The notes: generated by a model from the letters alone, not told the origin. Positions 10,614-18,997 are shown, counted from the first letter of the stretch. The stretch is DNA of 51,099 nt from Elusimicrobiota bacterium (GCA_016196755.1 JACPXC010000003.1:1-51099); one strand, 5' to 3'. Program-made: numbers and translations.

Positions 10614-10643
10614 TTGACAGTGCTCGTCGACGAAAAGTATCAT
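10614..10643 (+). promoter_or_regulatory. Promoter of pal-cpoB-tolB
   Basis: TTGACA at 10614-10619, an 18-bp spacer and TATCAT at 10638-10643 (five of six to consensus). The expected transcript starts near 10650, giving a leader of about 35 nt with a ribosome-binding site. This rules out the in-frame ATG at 10642 as the pal start. Confidence 0.7.
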
Positions 10644-10674
10644 GCCTCCGTCGGAAACCGCTGCACTATTCGTT

Positions 10675-10680
10675 GGAGGG
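10675..10680 (+). promoter_or_regulatory. Ribosome-binding site that fixes the pal start
   Basis: GGAGGG ends 3 nt before ATG 10684. It supports this codon over the upstream in-frame ATG at 10642, which overlaps the -10 element. Confidence 0.7.
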
Positions 10681-10683
10681 ACT

Positions 10684-11274
10684 ATGACTAAGCGACACCC
10701 CGGGCCCGTTTTGCTGGCGGTCTTTGCCGCCTTCGTCCTGGCCTCCTGCGCTCCCAAGAGGATCGTCCGCAAGGCCCCGCCCGACGACGCCGCCCTGGCC
10801 GGCATGCAGGGCGCCGCCGGCGAGGACGACGCGGCCAAGCTCCCCAGCGCCGCCGAGGTCGAGGAAGCCCGCATCCGCGGCAAGGAGTTCGTCCCCACCG
10901 CCGACCTCCAGCTCATCCGCTTCGACTTCGACGCCTACTCGGTGGCCGACGCGGAGCGCATCGCCCTGCGCGCCAACGCCGAGTACCTCAAGCAGCACCC
11001 CGACCTCGAGGTCCTCATCGAGGGCCACGCCGACGAGCGCGGCACGACCGAGTACAACCTGGCCCTGGGGCAGAAGCGCGCCAAGGCCGTGCGCGACTAC
11101 TACATCCGCCTGGGCGTGCGCGGCGGGAAGCTGGCGACCCTCTCGTTCGGCGAGGAGCGGCCCTCCTGCAAGGACGCCACCGAGGCCTGCTGGTCGGACA
11201 ACCGGCGCGCCGAGACCAAGGTCCGCGCCCAGGTCTCCTCGGCGCCCGTGGTCTCCCCCTCGCAGGTACGCTGA
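10684..11274 (+). CDS. pal: Peptidoglycan-associated lipoprotein Pal
   Basis: 196 residues from ATG 10684. The N-terminus is a lipoprotein signal with lipobox L-A-S-C (Cys near residue 22). After a linker the OmpA-like peptidoglycan-binding domain occupies roughly 75-190: FDFDAYSV, EGHADERGTTEYNLALGQKRA and the RRAE motif are all present. Pal anchors the outer membrane to peptidoglycan and works with TolB and the TolQRA motor. It is the first gene of an operon with cpoB (4-nt gap) and tolB. The order pal-cpoB-tolB differs from the enterobacterial tolB-pal-cpoB, and tolQRA are not in this window. Confidence 0.95.
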   Translation: MTKRHPGPVLLAVFAAFVLASCAPKRIVRKAPPDDAALAGMQGAAGEDDAAKLPSAAEVEEARIRGKEFVPTADLQLIRFDFDAYSVADAERIALRANAEYLKQHPDLEVLIEGHADERGTTEYNLALGQKRAKAVRDYYIRLGVRGGKLATLSFGEERPSCKDATEACWSDNRRAETKVRAQVSSAPVVSPSQVR

Positions 11275-11278
11275 ACGG

Positions 11279-12148
11279 ATGCGCCGCCTCCTGCCCCTGG
11301 TCCTCCTGGCCCTGAGCGGCTGCGTGGCCACCCAGCGCGACATCCTCGACCTGTCCCAGCAAAACGACACCATCTCCCTGCAGGTCCAGGGCCTCAAGAA
11401 GGTCATGACCCAGCTGCAGGCCAACCAGGCCGACCTCAACGCCCGCCTCGAGGACATGCATAAGGACATGAGCGTCTTAAACGAGACCCTCAAGGACAAC
11501 CAGCAGTCCACCGCGCGCCTGTCGACCAAGATGGACGACCTGGGCGCCGCGCTGAGCGGCAAGGTCTCCCAGGTCCAGCGCGGCATCGACTTGACCCAGG
11601 AGGCGCTCAAGCGCGAGGAAGAGCGCCGCAAGCAGGAGGCCGCCGAGACCGAGCGCCGTGCCGGCGAGGACGCGGCGCGCCGCAAGGCCGACGCCGAGGC
11701 CAAGGCGCGGGTGGAAGCCGCCGAGGCCGCGGAAGCCGCCGCCAAGGCCGCGGCCGCCGCGGTCAAGCCGAGCGACATCTACCAGGACGCGCGCCGCCAG
11801 CTCGACAGGAAGGAGTACGACGCCGCCGCGCAGGGCTTCGCGCTCTACCTCGAGAGGTCCCCGAAGGGCGAGAGCGCCGACCTCGCCGCCTATAACCTCG
11901 GCCAAGCCCGCTTCTACCAGGAGCGCTGGGAGGACGCCGCGCGCTCCTTCGCGGTGGCGCTCGACCGCTACCCCAAGAGCGAGCTCACCGCGGCCAGCCG
12001 CCTGCGCTACGCCCAGAGCCTGCTCCGGATGAAGGGCCACGCCGACGAGGCCAAGCGCTATCTCGAGTCGATCCCCCAAGACTTCCCCAAGGCTCCCGAG
12101 GCCATCAAGGCCCGGGAGCTCCTCAAGTCCCTCAACGGCAAGAAATGA
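11279..12148 (+). CDS. cpoB: CpoB/YbgF-like Tol-associated TPR lipoprotein
   Basis: 289 residues from ATG 11279, immediately after pal. The signal carries a lipobox-like L-S-G-C (Cys15), so it is probably lipidated. Residues about 25-110 form a coiled coil that would trimerise as in YbgF. An Ala/Glu/Arg-rich helical linker (about 110-165) follows, then three TPR-type units (about 165-285; YNLGQARFYQERWEDAARSF is typical). In enterobacteria CpoB links Tol function to septal peptidoglycan synthesis. A much longer open frame runs upstream to 10724, but that part is the out-of-frame shadow of pal and is rejected. The stop overlaps the tolB start. Confidence 0.88.
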   Translation: MRRLLPLVLLALSGCVATQRDILDLSQQNDTISLQVQGLKKVMTQLQANQADLNARLEDMHKDMSVLNETLKDNQQSTARLSTKMDDLGAALSGKVSQVQRGIDLTQEALKREEERRKQEAAETERRAGEDAARRKADAEAKARVEAAEAAEAAAKAAAAAVKPSDIYQDARRQLDRKEYDAAAQGFALYLERSPKGESADLAAYNLGQARFYQERWEDAARSFAVALDRYPKSELTAASRLRYAQSLLRMKGHADEAKRYLESIPQDFPKAPEAIKARELLKSLNGKK

Positions 12149-13419
12149 CGCTCAAGCAGCTGGCGCTGCTGCTCCTCTTGGCCGCGCCGAGCCGGGCCGC
12201 CGAGGTCTACATCGGCATCGAGGGCACGGGCGGCAAACACGCCTTCGAGATGGGCCTCGAGCCCTTCTCGGCGGCCGACCCCAAGAGCCAGGTCGACGCC
12301 GAGGAGGGCCGCAAGCTGCGCGAGGTCCTGCGCGCCGACCTCCTGTTCTCGCGCTCCTTCGAGCTCGACGAGGACACCCCGCCCGCCGACGCCCCCGACG
12401 CCCTCAAGGCCTGGAAGGACCGCGGCGCCGCCTTCCTCGTGCGCGGCAAGGCCGGGCGCAGCGCCGACATGCTCTCGCTGCAGGTCACTTTGCTCGACCT
12501 GGGCACCAACCAGCCCCTGCTCTCGCGCTACTACCGCCAGCGCGCCGACGCCTGGCGGGTCCTGGCGCACACCGCGGCCGACGACATCGTCCGCCAGCTC
12601 ACCGGCCGCAAGGGCGTGGCGCGCTCGCGGATCGCCTTCTCCAACGACCAGTCCGGCTCCAAGGAGATCTACGTCGTCGACTACGACGGCAAGGAGCTGC
12701 GCCGGGTCACGTCGAACAAGTCGCTCAACCTCCTGCCGCGCTGGCGCCCCGACGGCCGCGCGCTGGCCTTCACGAGCTACAAGGACGGCAACCCCGACCT
12801 CTTCCTCCACGACTTCGAGCGCGGCAAGCTCTCGACGATCTCCGACCGCCAGGGCCTCAACGTGGCCGGCGGGTTCTCGCCCGACGGCACCCAGCTGGCC
12901 GCCACCATCTCGCGCGGCAAGGAGCCCAATGTCTTTCTCATCGAGCTCAAGACCGGCGCGGCCAAGGCCGTCACCTCCCACTTCGGGGTCGACTCTTCGC
13001 CGACCTTCTCGCCGGACGGCACTCAGCTGGCCTTCGTCTCGGACCGGGCCGGCAACCCGCAGGTCCACATCCTCGAGCTCGGCACCGGCCGGATCCGGCG
13101 CCTGACCCACCTCAACTGGTGCGACAGCCCGTCCTGGTCGCCTACCGGCGAGTGGATCGCCTTCGCGGGGCGCGCCCACCGCAAGGACAACCTCGACATC
13201 TTTCTCGTGGACGTGACCGGGACCCGCGTTCTCCAGCTCACCCACGGCGAGGGCCAGAACGAGGCCCCCTCCTGGGCCTCGGACGGGCGCTTCCTGAGCT
13301 TCTCGAGCACGCGCGGCTCCAAGAAGCCGCAGGTCTACGTGATGGACGCCGACGGCAGCGCGCCGCGCCGCCTGCTCGAGGTCCCCGGCGGCTCCTACAC
13401 TCCCAACTGGAGTCCTTGA
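12145..13419 (+). CDS. tolB: Tol-Pal system translocation protein TolB
   Basis: 424 residues. A short signal peptide (to about Ala-19) precedes an N-terminal alpha/beta domain (about 20-150) and a six-bladed beta-propeller with repeated blades of the type PDGxxLAFxSxxxGxxDLF (visible at SPDGTQLA, SPTGEWIA and SDGRFLSFSS). It is periplasmic and binds Pal. Its ATG overlaps the cpoB stop by 4 nt (ATGA), so translation is probably coupled. Length is normal. The gene ends 4 bp before the stop of the convergent nuclease gene. Confidence 0.94.
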   Translation: MTLKQLALLLLLAAPSRAAEVYIGIEGTGGKHAFEMGLEPFSAADPKSQVDAEEGRKLREVLRADLLFSRSFELDEDTPPADAPDALKAWKDRGAAFLVRGKAGRSADMLSLQVTLLDLGTNQPLLSRYYRQRADAWRVLAHTAADDIVRQLTGRKGVARSRIAFSNDQSGSKEIYVVDYDGKELRRVTSNKSLNLLPRWRPDGRALAFTSYKDGNPDLFLHDFERGKLSTISDRQGLNVAGGFSPDGTQLAATISRGKEPNVFLIELKTGAAKAVTSHFGVDSSPTFSPDGTQLAFVSDRAGNPQVHILELGTGRIRRLTHLNWCDSPSWSPTGEWIAFAGRAHRKDNLDIFLVDVTGTRVLQLTHGEGQNEAPSWASDGRFLSFSSTRGSKKPQVYVMDADGSAPRRLLEVPGGSYTPNWSP

Positions 13420-13422
13420 GGC

Positions 13423-14370
13423 CTAGGGCCTAAGGGCGGCCGGGCAGATCATACCGAGGGCGCGCTCGGCGGCCGCGTTGCGGACCGGGGCGGCCGAGGA
13501 GAGCCGCGCCTGGTCGTAGCGCAGGAAGATGCTCTCGAGAGCGAAGGCGAGCCGGAGCCCGGCCTGGGTCAGCCTCCGTCCGACGATCGGCTGCATCTGC
13601 TCTTGGTAGGCTTGGTCGAGCGCCTGACTCCTCGCGTAAGCGGGATAGACGATGTCCTTGGCGATGACGAAGCTCTCCGCCGCCGCCTGCTCGCCCACGT
13701 CGCGGTAGCTGCGCGGCGCCGCCGAGGAGGGGTCGAGAGGACGCTCCAAGGCCTCGACGAGCGGTTTGGCATCCCAGGTTGCCTGCTCCTTCCAGTCCTC
13801 GACCATGACCAGGTCGTCCCAAAGCATGTGGAGGTTCTTGGCGGCCCCCTTGAAGGTCAGCTTCTTCGCGTTGCCGCCCCAGTCGCCGTCGTCGATGGCG
13901 TGAAACGGCTGGTGGACGTCGCCCATCAGGTGGACGAGCAGCATCAACGCGCTCTGGCGCTGGAGCTTGGTCACGTGGGGGCTGGGGTCCTTTAGAACGG
14001 CGGTCTGCGCCTTGATCGCGGCCACCACGCAGTCCTTGCCGTTCTTGCAGAGCGCCTTCATGTCGGAGAGGTCGGTAGTCCCGATCGGGATGCCGATATA
14101 ATGCCAGGGCTTGGTCCCGGCGAAGGCGGCGGGATCGAGCGTGAAGCCGGCGCAGGGGAACGGGTCCCTCGCGAACATGACGTTGTCGGCGCAGTTGGAG
14201 ACGTCTGAGAGGCTGCCGCCCAGGAGCTCGCGCACCCGCTCGCGGGTGCTCTCGCTTAACCAGCTTTCCGCCACGTCGGCCACGGCCTTATGGCCGAGCG
14301 GCCCCCAGGCGCGGGACGGGACCGCGGAAAGCAGGCAGGCCGCCGAGGCGGCCAGAAGGCGTTTCTTCAT
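13423..14370 (-). CDS. Exported S1/P1-family nuclease (copy 1)
   Basis: 315 residues. The signal peptide ends at about Ala-21, so the mature protein would begin Trp-Gly-Pro-Leu-Gly-His. A free N-terminal Trp and the His at mature position 6 are zinc ligands in S1/P1 nucleases, so the cleavage site itself is diagnostic. Further zinc motifs are HLMGDVHQPFHAIDDGDWGGN and the later HMLWDDL. The enzyme should degrade single-stranded DNA and RNA outside the cytoplasm, probably for phosphate or nucleoside scavenging. It is a tandem paralogue of the next gene, 48 bp away on the same strand. An extended -10 lies 6 nt before the ATG, suggesting its own leaderless transcript. Confidence 0.92.
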   Translation of the reverse strand: MKKRLLAASAACLLSAVPSRAWGPLGHKAVADVAESWLSESTRERVRELLGGSLSDVSNCADNVMFARDPFPCAGFTLDPAAFAGTKPWHYIGIPIGTTDLSDMKALCKNGKDCVVAAIKAQTAVLKDPSPHVTKLQRQSALMLLVHLMGDVHQPFHAIDDGDWGGNAKKLTFKGAAKNLHMLWDDLVMVEDWKEQATWDAKPLVEALERPLDPSSAAPRSYRDVGEQAAAESFVIAKDIVYPAYARSQALDQAYQEQMQPIVGRRLTQAGLRLAFALESIFLRYDQARLSSAAPVRNAAAERALGMICPAALRP

Positions 14371-14376
14371 CCCTCA

Positions 14377-14385
14377 AGGGTACCA
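14377..14385 (-). promoter_or_regulatory. Extended -10 element 6 nt before nuclease copy 1
   Basis: TGGTACCCT on the minus strand ends 6 nt before ATG 14370. The hexamer is weak, but the TG extension and the spacing match the pattern seen at other genes here. Confidence 0.3.
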
Positions 14386-14418
14386 GCGCGGGGCGCGCCG
14401 TTACTTGAGGCCTAGGAC

Positions 14419-15381
14419 CTATCTGCTGATGACGGTCGCGGAGATCATCCCCAAGGCGCGGTCGGTGGCCGCGTTGCGGACGGAGGCGGCGGGAGGCGGG
14501 GTTCCTCTATAACCGGCGCCGAATATCTCATCGAGCAGCCAACCAAGACGCTTTCCGGCCAAGAACAAGCGCTGCTCGGCCAACGGCTGCATGTGGGCCT
14601 GATAGTGCTCGTCGAGGTGCTGGTCCGGCTTGTACACGGGATAGACGGATCCCTTGGCCAGCTCGAAGCTCTCCCGGGCCGCCTCGTCGCCGACCTCTCC
14701 CCCGCCGCTATAGGTCACCACCGCGGAGATGTCCAGGGGGTCGAGGCTGGCGACCAAGGGAGCGGGCGCCATCTTGGCCTGCTCCCTCCAGTCCTCCTTC
14801 ATGATCAGGTCGTCCCAGAGCATGTGCAGGTTCTTGAGCGCCCCCTGGAAGACCAGCTTCTTGGCGTTGCCGCCCCAGTCGGCGTCGTCGATGGCGTGGA
14901 AGGGCTGGTGCACGTCGCCCATGCAGTGCACGAGCAGCATCAGGGCGGCCTGCCGCTGCAGCATGGTGACGTGAGGGCTCGGGTCCTTGAGGATGAGGGT
15001 CTGGGCGCGGATCTGCGCGGTGACGCAGTCCTGCCCGTTCTTGCAGAGCGCGGTCATGTCCGAGAGGTCGGTGGTGGCGATGGGGATGTTGATGTAATGC
15101 CAGGGCTTGGTCTGCGTGAAGGCCGCCGGGTCCAGAGTGAAGCCGGCGCAGGAGACGGGGTCCTTGGTATAGAGGACGGTGTCGGCGCAGTTGGAGATGT
15201 CGGCCAGGCTGGAGCCGCCCCCCAGGAGCTCGGCCACATTCTCGCGCGCCTGATCGCTCATGAGGCTCTCGGCGACGCTGGCCACCGCCTTGTGGCCGAG
15301 CGGGCCCCAAGCCCGGGAGGACGCCGCGCACGAGAGCAGGCACAACCCCGCCAACGCGGCGGCCTTCGCTGGTTTTCCCAT
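14419..15381 (-). CDS. Exported S1/P1-family nuclease (copy 2)
   Basis: 320 residues, clearly homologous to copy 1 along its whole length. The signal peptide again ends so that the mature chain starts Trp-Gly-Pro-Leu-Gly-His, giving the N-terminal zinc ligands. The central motif is HCMGDVHQPFHAIDDADWGGN. Near the C-terminus it differs from copy 1 (GGGEVGDEAARESF), so substrate or pH preference may have diverged. The duplication must be old enough for many substitutions, since the two genes align but are not near-identical. It lies upstream of copy 1 in the same direction; both have separate start-proximal -10 elements. Confidence 0.92.
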   Translation of the reverse strand: MGKPAKAAALAGLCLLSCAASSRAWGPLGHKAVASVAESLMSDQARENVAELLGGGSSLADISNCADTVLYTKDPVSCAGFTLDPAAFTQTKPWHYINIPIATTDLSDMTALCKNGQDCVTAQIRAQTLILKDPSPHVTMLQRQAALMLLVHCMGDVHQPFHAIDDADWGGNAKKLVFQGALKNLHMLWDDLIMKEDWREQAKMAPAPLVASLDPLDISAVVTYSGGGEVGDEAARESFELAKGSVYPVYKPDQHLDEHYQAHMQPLAEQRLFLAGKRLGWLLDEIFGAGYRGTPPPAASVRNAATDRALGMISATVISR

Positions 15382-15387
15382 GCCGCT

Positions 15388-15396
15388 AGTCTATCA
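15388..15396 (-). promoter_or_regulatory. Extended -10 element 6 nt before nuclease copy 2
   Basis: TGATAGACT on the minus strand ends exactly 6 nt before ATG 15381, with no ribosome-binding site. This is the same leaderless geometry as in copy 1. Confidence 0.4.
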
Positions 15397-15473
15397 GCGG
15401 GCAGGCCGCCGGCCTTGGGTCCTAGGGAACCTGGGCGGCGAGATTTCCGGCCTACGCCGGCTTGCCCTAAAGT

Positions 15474-16049
15474 CTACTTGTGGTCTTTCTTGAAGCAGCG
15501 CCGGCAGCGCGCCTCGTAGGTGTCGGCGGCGCCGACGCTGATGCGCTTGCGGGTCGGGGAGAGGCGCTGGGAGCGGTTGGCGGGGTTGCCGCAGACCACG
15601 CAGATGGCGAGGTTCTTGGTGACGAACTCGGCCACCGACATGAGCCGCGCCGTGACCTCGAAGGGCTGGCCGCGGTAGTCCTGGTCGAGGCCCGCCGCGA
15701 TGACCCGCCGGCCGGAGTCGGCCAGCTTCTCGCAGACCTCGATGACGGAGGGGTCGAAGAAGTGCACCTCGTCGATGCCGACCACCTGGGTGTCGGCCGC
15801 GACGCGCTCGAGGATCTCGCGCGGGTGGCTGACCGCGATGCAGGGGATCTTGAGCTTGTCGTGGGAGATGATGTGGTTGCGGCCGTAGCGGACGTCGAGC
15901 TTGGAGTTGAAGGTGACGACCTTCTGGCGGGCGATGGTCGCCAGGCGCAGGCGGCGGATGAGCTCCTGGGTCTTGCCCGAGAACATGCTGCCGCAGACCA
16001 CCTCGATCCAGCCGGCCGGCTTGCCCAGCGGAGCGAAGCTCGACGACAT
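15474..16049 (-). CDS. tdk: Thymidine kinase (TK1/Tdk type)
   Basis: 191 residues from ATG 16049. The P-loop is GSMFSGKT, Walker B-like GIDEVHFF contains the catalytic Glu, and a structural zinc site is formed by CVVC and CRRC near the C-terminus. It phosphorylates thymidine with ATP in the cytosol (pyrimidine salvage). The start is uncertain: a GTG ten codons upstream overlaps the rmlB stop as GTGA, and the open frame runs further still. The ATG gives the usual family length. It is the third gene of an epimerase-rmlB-tdk run. Confidence 0.92.
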   Translation of the reverse strand: MSSSFAPLGKPAGWIEVVCGSMFSGKTQELIRRLRLATIARQKVVTFNSKLDVRYGRNHIISHDKLKIPCIAVSHPREILERVAADTQVVGIDEVHFFDPSVIEVCEKLADSGRRVIAAGLDQDYRGQPFEVTARLMSVAEFVTKNLAICVVCGNPANRSQRLSPTRKRISVGAADTYEARCRRCFKKDHK

Positions 16050-16072
16050 CGCGGCGGCGGCCAGAGCGGCGT

Positions 16073-17083
16073 TCACTTCTTCCCCCGCCCGGCGTACTGC
16101 TTCTTGTAGTAAGCCTTGACGTCGCCGCGGCCCTTGAGCGGCTGCCACCACCAGGCGTTCTCGCGGTACCAGTCGATGGTGGCGCGCAGGGCCGTCTCGA
16201 AGGTCGTGGAGTGCTTAAAGCCCAGGCGCCGGAGCTTGGCGCAGTCGACGGCGTAGCGCCGGTCGTGGCCCTGGCGGTCCTTGACCGGGACCACCAGGCT
16301 CTCGGGCACCTTCATGATGCGCCGCACCATCCCGACGAGCTCGCGGTTGGTCAAGGAGGCGGTGCCGCCGATGTTGTAGGTCTCGCCGACCACGCCCTTG
16401 CGAAGCACCATGTCGACGCCGCGGCAGTGGTCCGAGACGTGCACCCAGTCGCGGATGTTCAGGCCGTCGCCGTAGAGCGGGAAGGGCTTGCCCTCGATCC
16501 AATTGGTGATCATCAGCGGCAGGGCCTTCTCGGGGAACTGGTAGGGGCCGAAGTTGTTGCTGCAGCGCGTCGTCACCACCGGCAGGCCGTGGGTGATATA
16601 GGCCGAGCGGACCATGAGGTCGGAGGCGGCCTTCGAGGCGGCGTAGGGGCTGTTGGGCAGAAGCGGGTCGGTCTCCTTGGACTCGCCCTTGGCCACCGAG
16701 CCGTAGACCTCGTCGGTGGAGACGTGGACGAAGCGGCCCACGCCGTGGCGGCGCGCGGCGTCGAGCAGGACCTGGGTGCCGGTGACGTTGGTCTTCAGGA
16801 AGGACGAGGCGTCGAGGATCGAGCGGTCGACGTGGCTCTCGGCGGCGAAGTGGACCACGGCGTCGACCCCGCGCATGACGCGGTCGACGGCGGCCGGGTC
16901 GGCGACGTCGCCCTTCACCCAGCGGTGGCGGGCGGCGCCCTTCATGCCCTTGAGGTTGGCGGGGTTGCCGGCGTAGGTGCGCAGGTCGAGGTTCGTGATC
17001 TTAAGCGTCGGGTAGGCCGCCAGCGACCAGCGCACGAAGTTCGAGCCGATGAATCCCAGCCCGCCGGTTACGAGCAGGCGCAT
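16073..17083 (-). CDS. rmlB: dTDP-glucose 4,6-dehydratase
   Basis: 336 residues, full length. The Rossmann motif GGLGFIGSN binds NAD, the active-site segment is STDEVYGS, and the short-chain dehydrogenase Tyr-Lys pair lies in YAASKAASD. NNFGPYQFPEKALPLMI is characteristic of RmlB. It converts dTDP-glucose to the 4-keto-6-deoxy sugar used for rhamnose and other surface deoxysugars. Its ATG overlaps the stop of the upstream epimerase by one base, so the two are translationally coupled. No rmlA, rmlC or rmlD is in the window. Confidence 0.93.
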   Translation of the reverse strand: MRLLVTGGLGFIGSNFVRWSLAAYPTLKITNLDLRTYAGNPANLKGMKGAARHRWVKGDVADPAAVDRVMRGVDAVVHFAAESHVDRSILDASSFLKTNVTGTQVLLDAARRHGVGRFVHVSTDEVYGSVAKGESKETDPLLPNSPYAASKAASDLMVRSAYITHGLPVVTTRCSNNFGPYQFPEKALPLMITNWIEGKPFPLYGDGLNIRDWVHVSDHCRGVDMVLRKGVVGETYNIGGTASLTNRELVGMVRRIMKVPESLVVPVKDRQGHDRRYAVDCAKLRRLGFKHSTTFETALRATIDWYRENAWWWQPLKGRGDVKAYYKKQYAGRGKK

Positions 17084-18042
17084 CAGGAGTCGACGCCGCC
17101 GAAATGGGCGCGCTGGAAGTAGGCGAAGGTGTCGGCCACCCCGGCGTCAAAGCCCATGCCGGGCTTGTAGCCGAGCACGCGCTTGGCTTTGGAGATGTCG
17201 GCCCAGGTCTTGCGCACGTCGCCGCGGCGCGGCGGGGTGTGCCGGCGCTCGAGCTTGCGGCCCACGAGGCGCTCGATGACGGCGATCAAGTCCAAAAGCG
17301 AGTAGGTCTTGCCGACGGCGATGTTGAAGGTCTCGCCGACGCCCTTGCGCGCCAGGCCGGCGAGAATGTTCGCCTGGACGACGTTCGAGACGTGGGTGAA
17401 GTCGCGCTCCTGGCGGCCGTCCCAGTGCACCTCGAGCGGCTCGCCGCGGAAGGCCTGGTCCATGAACTTGGGGATGACGGCCGAGTAGAGCGACTCGGGG
17501 TCCTGGCGGGGACCGAAGACGTTGAAGTAGCGCAGGGCCATGGTCTCCAGCCCGAAGGTCTGGGCGAAGAGCAGGGCGTAGTGCTCGCCGCAGAGCTTGG
17601 AGGCCGCGTAGGGGCTGACCGGCATCGGGCGGTGGTCCTCGCGCATCGGGAACACCTTGGTATTGCCGTAGGCCGAGGAGGTGCCGGCGTAGACCACGCG
17701 CTTGACCTCGGCGTCGCGCGCCGCGATGAGGAGGTTCAAGGTTCCCGTGGCGTTGGCGTCATGCGAGGCGGTGGGGTTGTCGACCGACTTGGGCACCGAG
17801 CGGATGGCGGCCTGATGCAGGATGATCGAGACGCCCTTGACGGCCTTGGCGCAGTCCTTGGGCCGGCACAGGTCGCCGCGCACGAAGTCCACCTGCTTTC
17901 TAAACGAGGCCATCTTGGCCTCGGAGCCGGTGGAGAGGTTGTCGAAGACCCGGACCTTCTCGCCGCGCTTGACGAGCGCTTCGGCGATGTTCGAACCGAT
18001 AAATCCCGCGCCGCCGGTGACCAGCCAGATTCGTTTGGACAT
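17083..18042 (-). CDS. NAD-dependent nucleotide-sugar epimerase (WbpP/GalE-like)
   Basis: 319 residues from ATG 18042. GGAGFIGSN is the NAD-binding loop, YAGTSSAYG and YAASK carry the catalytic Ser/Tyr/Lys, and YFNVFGPRQDPESLYSAVIPKF is typical of the UDP-N-acetylglucosamine 4-epimerase branch (WbpP, TviC). It probably makes an activated sugar for surface polysaccharide. Substrate assignment between UDP-Glc and UDP-GlcNAc is inference. No Shine-Dalgarno is present; an extended -10 (TTGGTAGAAT) ends 11 nt before the ATG. It diverges from the J-domain gene with 50 bp between. Confidence 0.88.
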   Translation of the reverse strand: MSKRIWLVTGGAGFIGSNIAEALVKRGEKVRVFDNLSTGSEAKMASFRKQVDFVRGDLCRPKDCAKAVKGVSIILHQAAIRSVPKSVDNPTASHDANATGTLNLLIAARDAEVKRVVYAGTSSAYGNTKVFPMREDHRPMPVSPYAASKLCGEHYALLFAQTFGLETMALRYFNVFGPRQDPESLYSAVIPKFMDQAFRGEPLEVHWDGRQERDFTHVSNVVQANILAGLARKGVGETFNIAVGKTYSLLDLIAVIERLVGRKLERRHTPPRRGDVRKTWADISKAKRVLGYKPGMGFDAGVADTFAYFQRAHFGGVDS

Positions 18043-18077
18043 GAGGGGAGGCGATTCTACCAAAACCCCGCCCGGCC

Positions 18078-18086
18078 TGTTATGCT
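18078..18086 (+). promoter_or_regulatory. Extended -10 element 6 nt before the J-domain gene
   Basis: TGTTATGCT ends 6 nt before GTG 18093, again with no clear ribosome-binding site. It lies within 20 bp of the opposing epimerase promoter. Confidence 0.4.
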
Positions 18087-18092
18087 TAGGCG

Positions 18093-18821
18093 GTGGACCC
18101 CGAAGAGTGCTGGCAGCTCCTCGAGCTGGAGCCCGGCCCCGGCCTGGGGCGCCTCAAGCGCGCCTACAGAGAGCAAGCCAAGATCTGGCATCCCGACCGC
18201 TTCCCCTACGACGAGACCTTGCGCAGCCAATGCACCGAGCGCATGCGCCAGGTCAACGGCGCCTACGCGCTGCTGCGGGCCCAGCTCGAGGCCGAGGAGG
18301 CGGTCTCGACGATCACCGAGGCCGCCCCCGAGCCAAGGGCGCGGGAAAGGGAGCCGGAACCGGAACCCGAGCCGGAGCCTGAGCCGGAACCCGAGAGGGA
18401 GTGGGTCAAGGACACGGCCTGGAAGGACCGGCTGGGCAAGGGCTGGAGCCCGGACCGCAGCCCCGAAGCCTTCGTGCCCGAGCCCGACGACACGCCCGCC
18501 TTCGCGTCGATGGGCAAGATCGCGGTAGCCTTTGCCGCGGCGGGGATGGCGCTGGTGTCGCTGTTCTTCGTCCCCAACCCATCCTCGGTGCTGACCGGTC
18601 AGGTGATGCGTCTCATCGCCAGCCCGGCGCTGGCCTACGGGGCGGTGGCCTGCGCGGCACGGGGGGTGTGGGAGGCGGGGTTGGGCATAGGGCTCTTGGC
18701 GCTGGCGCTCAACCCGGTCTTGCCGATGCCGATGTCGCTGGAAGACTGGCGGCTATTCAATCTGGTCACGCCGATCATGCTGATCGGGATATTCCTACAC
18801 GTCGCCAAGCGCTCGACCTAA
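18093..18821 (+). CDS. J-domain protein with C-terminal membrane helices
   Basis: 242 residues, GTG start. Residues about 3-65 form a DnaJ-type J domain with the essential His-Pro-Asp in WHPDRF, so it should stimulate an Hsp70 ATPase. A Glu-Pro repeat (about 90-105) forms an extended linker. From about 145 to the end there are three or four hydrophobic segments (AFAAAGMALVSLFF, ALAYGAVACAARG, GIGLLALALNPVLP, LVTPIMLIGIFLHVA), so the protein is inner-membrane anchored with the J domain probably cytosolic. No zinc-finger or substrate domain of DnaJ is present. The partner Hsp70 is not in the window. Confidence 0.8.
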   Translation: MDPEECWQLLELEPGPGLGRLKRAYREQAKIWHPDRFPYDETLRSQCTERMRQVNGAYALLRAQLEAEEAVSTITEAAPEPRAREREPEPEPEPEPEPEPEREWVKDTAWKDRLGKGWSPDRSPEAFVPEPDDTPAFASMGKIAVAFAAAGMALVSLFFVPNPSSVLTGQVMRLIASPALAYGAVACAARGVWEAGLGIGLLALALNPVLPMPMSLEDWRLFNLVTPIMLIGIFLHVAKRST

Positions 18822-18857
18822 GAGTTCTGATTGGGGACACTCCCTGGAGTTCTGATT
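18822..18857 (+). repeat. Direct repeat GAGTTCTGATT, two copies
   Basis: The 11-mer occurs at 18822-18832 and 18847-18857, separated by 14 bp of GGGGACACTCCC-type sequence. It begins directly after the J-domain stop and precedes the structured element at 18888. It may be part of the same intergenic repeat. Confidence 0.5.
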
Positions 18858-18887
18858 CGCCCTCCCCGATTCCCAATAATTGTCGCC

Positions 18888-18997
18888 GAGCGCTGCGCGC
18901 TCGTCGAGCCTTGCGATTTCTAACGGCTGAAATCGCAAGGCGGGGGTACGGCAACGGCGAAAAGGTTGGGCGAGCGGCGTGCACGCTTCGCGCACGG
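18888..18997 (+). repeat. Structured intergenic element, full copy A
   Basis: Three hairpins in a row. First GAGCGC-TGC-GCGCTC at 18888-18902. Then a perfect 12-bp stem, CCTTGCGATTTC at 18909-18920 with its complement at 18929-18940, around the loop TAACGGCT. Then GTGC...GCAC around ACGCTTCGC at 18979-18995. The right-edge copy keeps the order, the loop and the GTGCACGCTTC motif while the stems differ in sequence, so structure appears conserved. No coding potential was recognised. It could be a structured RNA or a palindromic repeat element. Confidence 0.6.

Noticed and set aside
10724-11278. Long open frame fused upstream of cpoB
   Set aside because: It is the out-of-frame shadow of pal; the lipoprotein signal and 4-nt spacing place the true cpoB start at 11279.
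18909-18997. Integron attC site
   Set aside because: CTAACGG resembles one attC end, but there is no complementary GTTRRRY end in the right place and no integron integrase or cassette structure.
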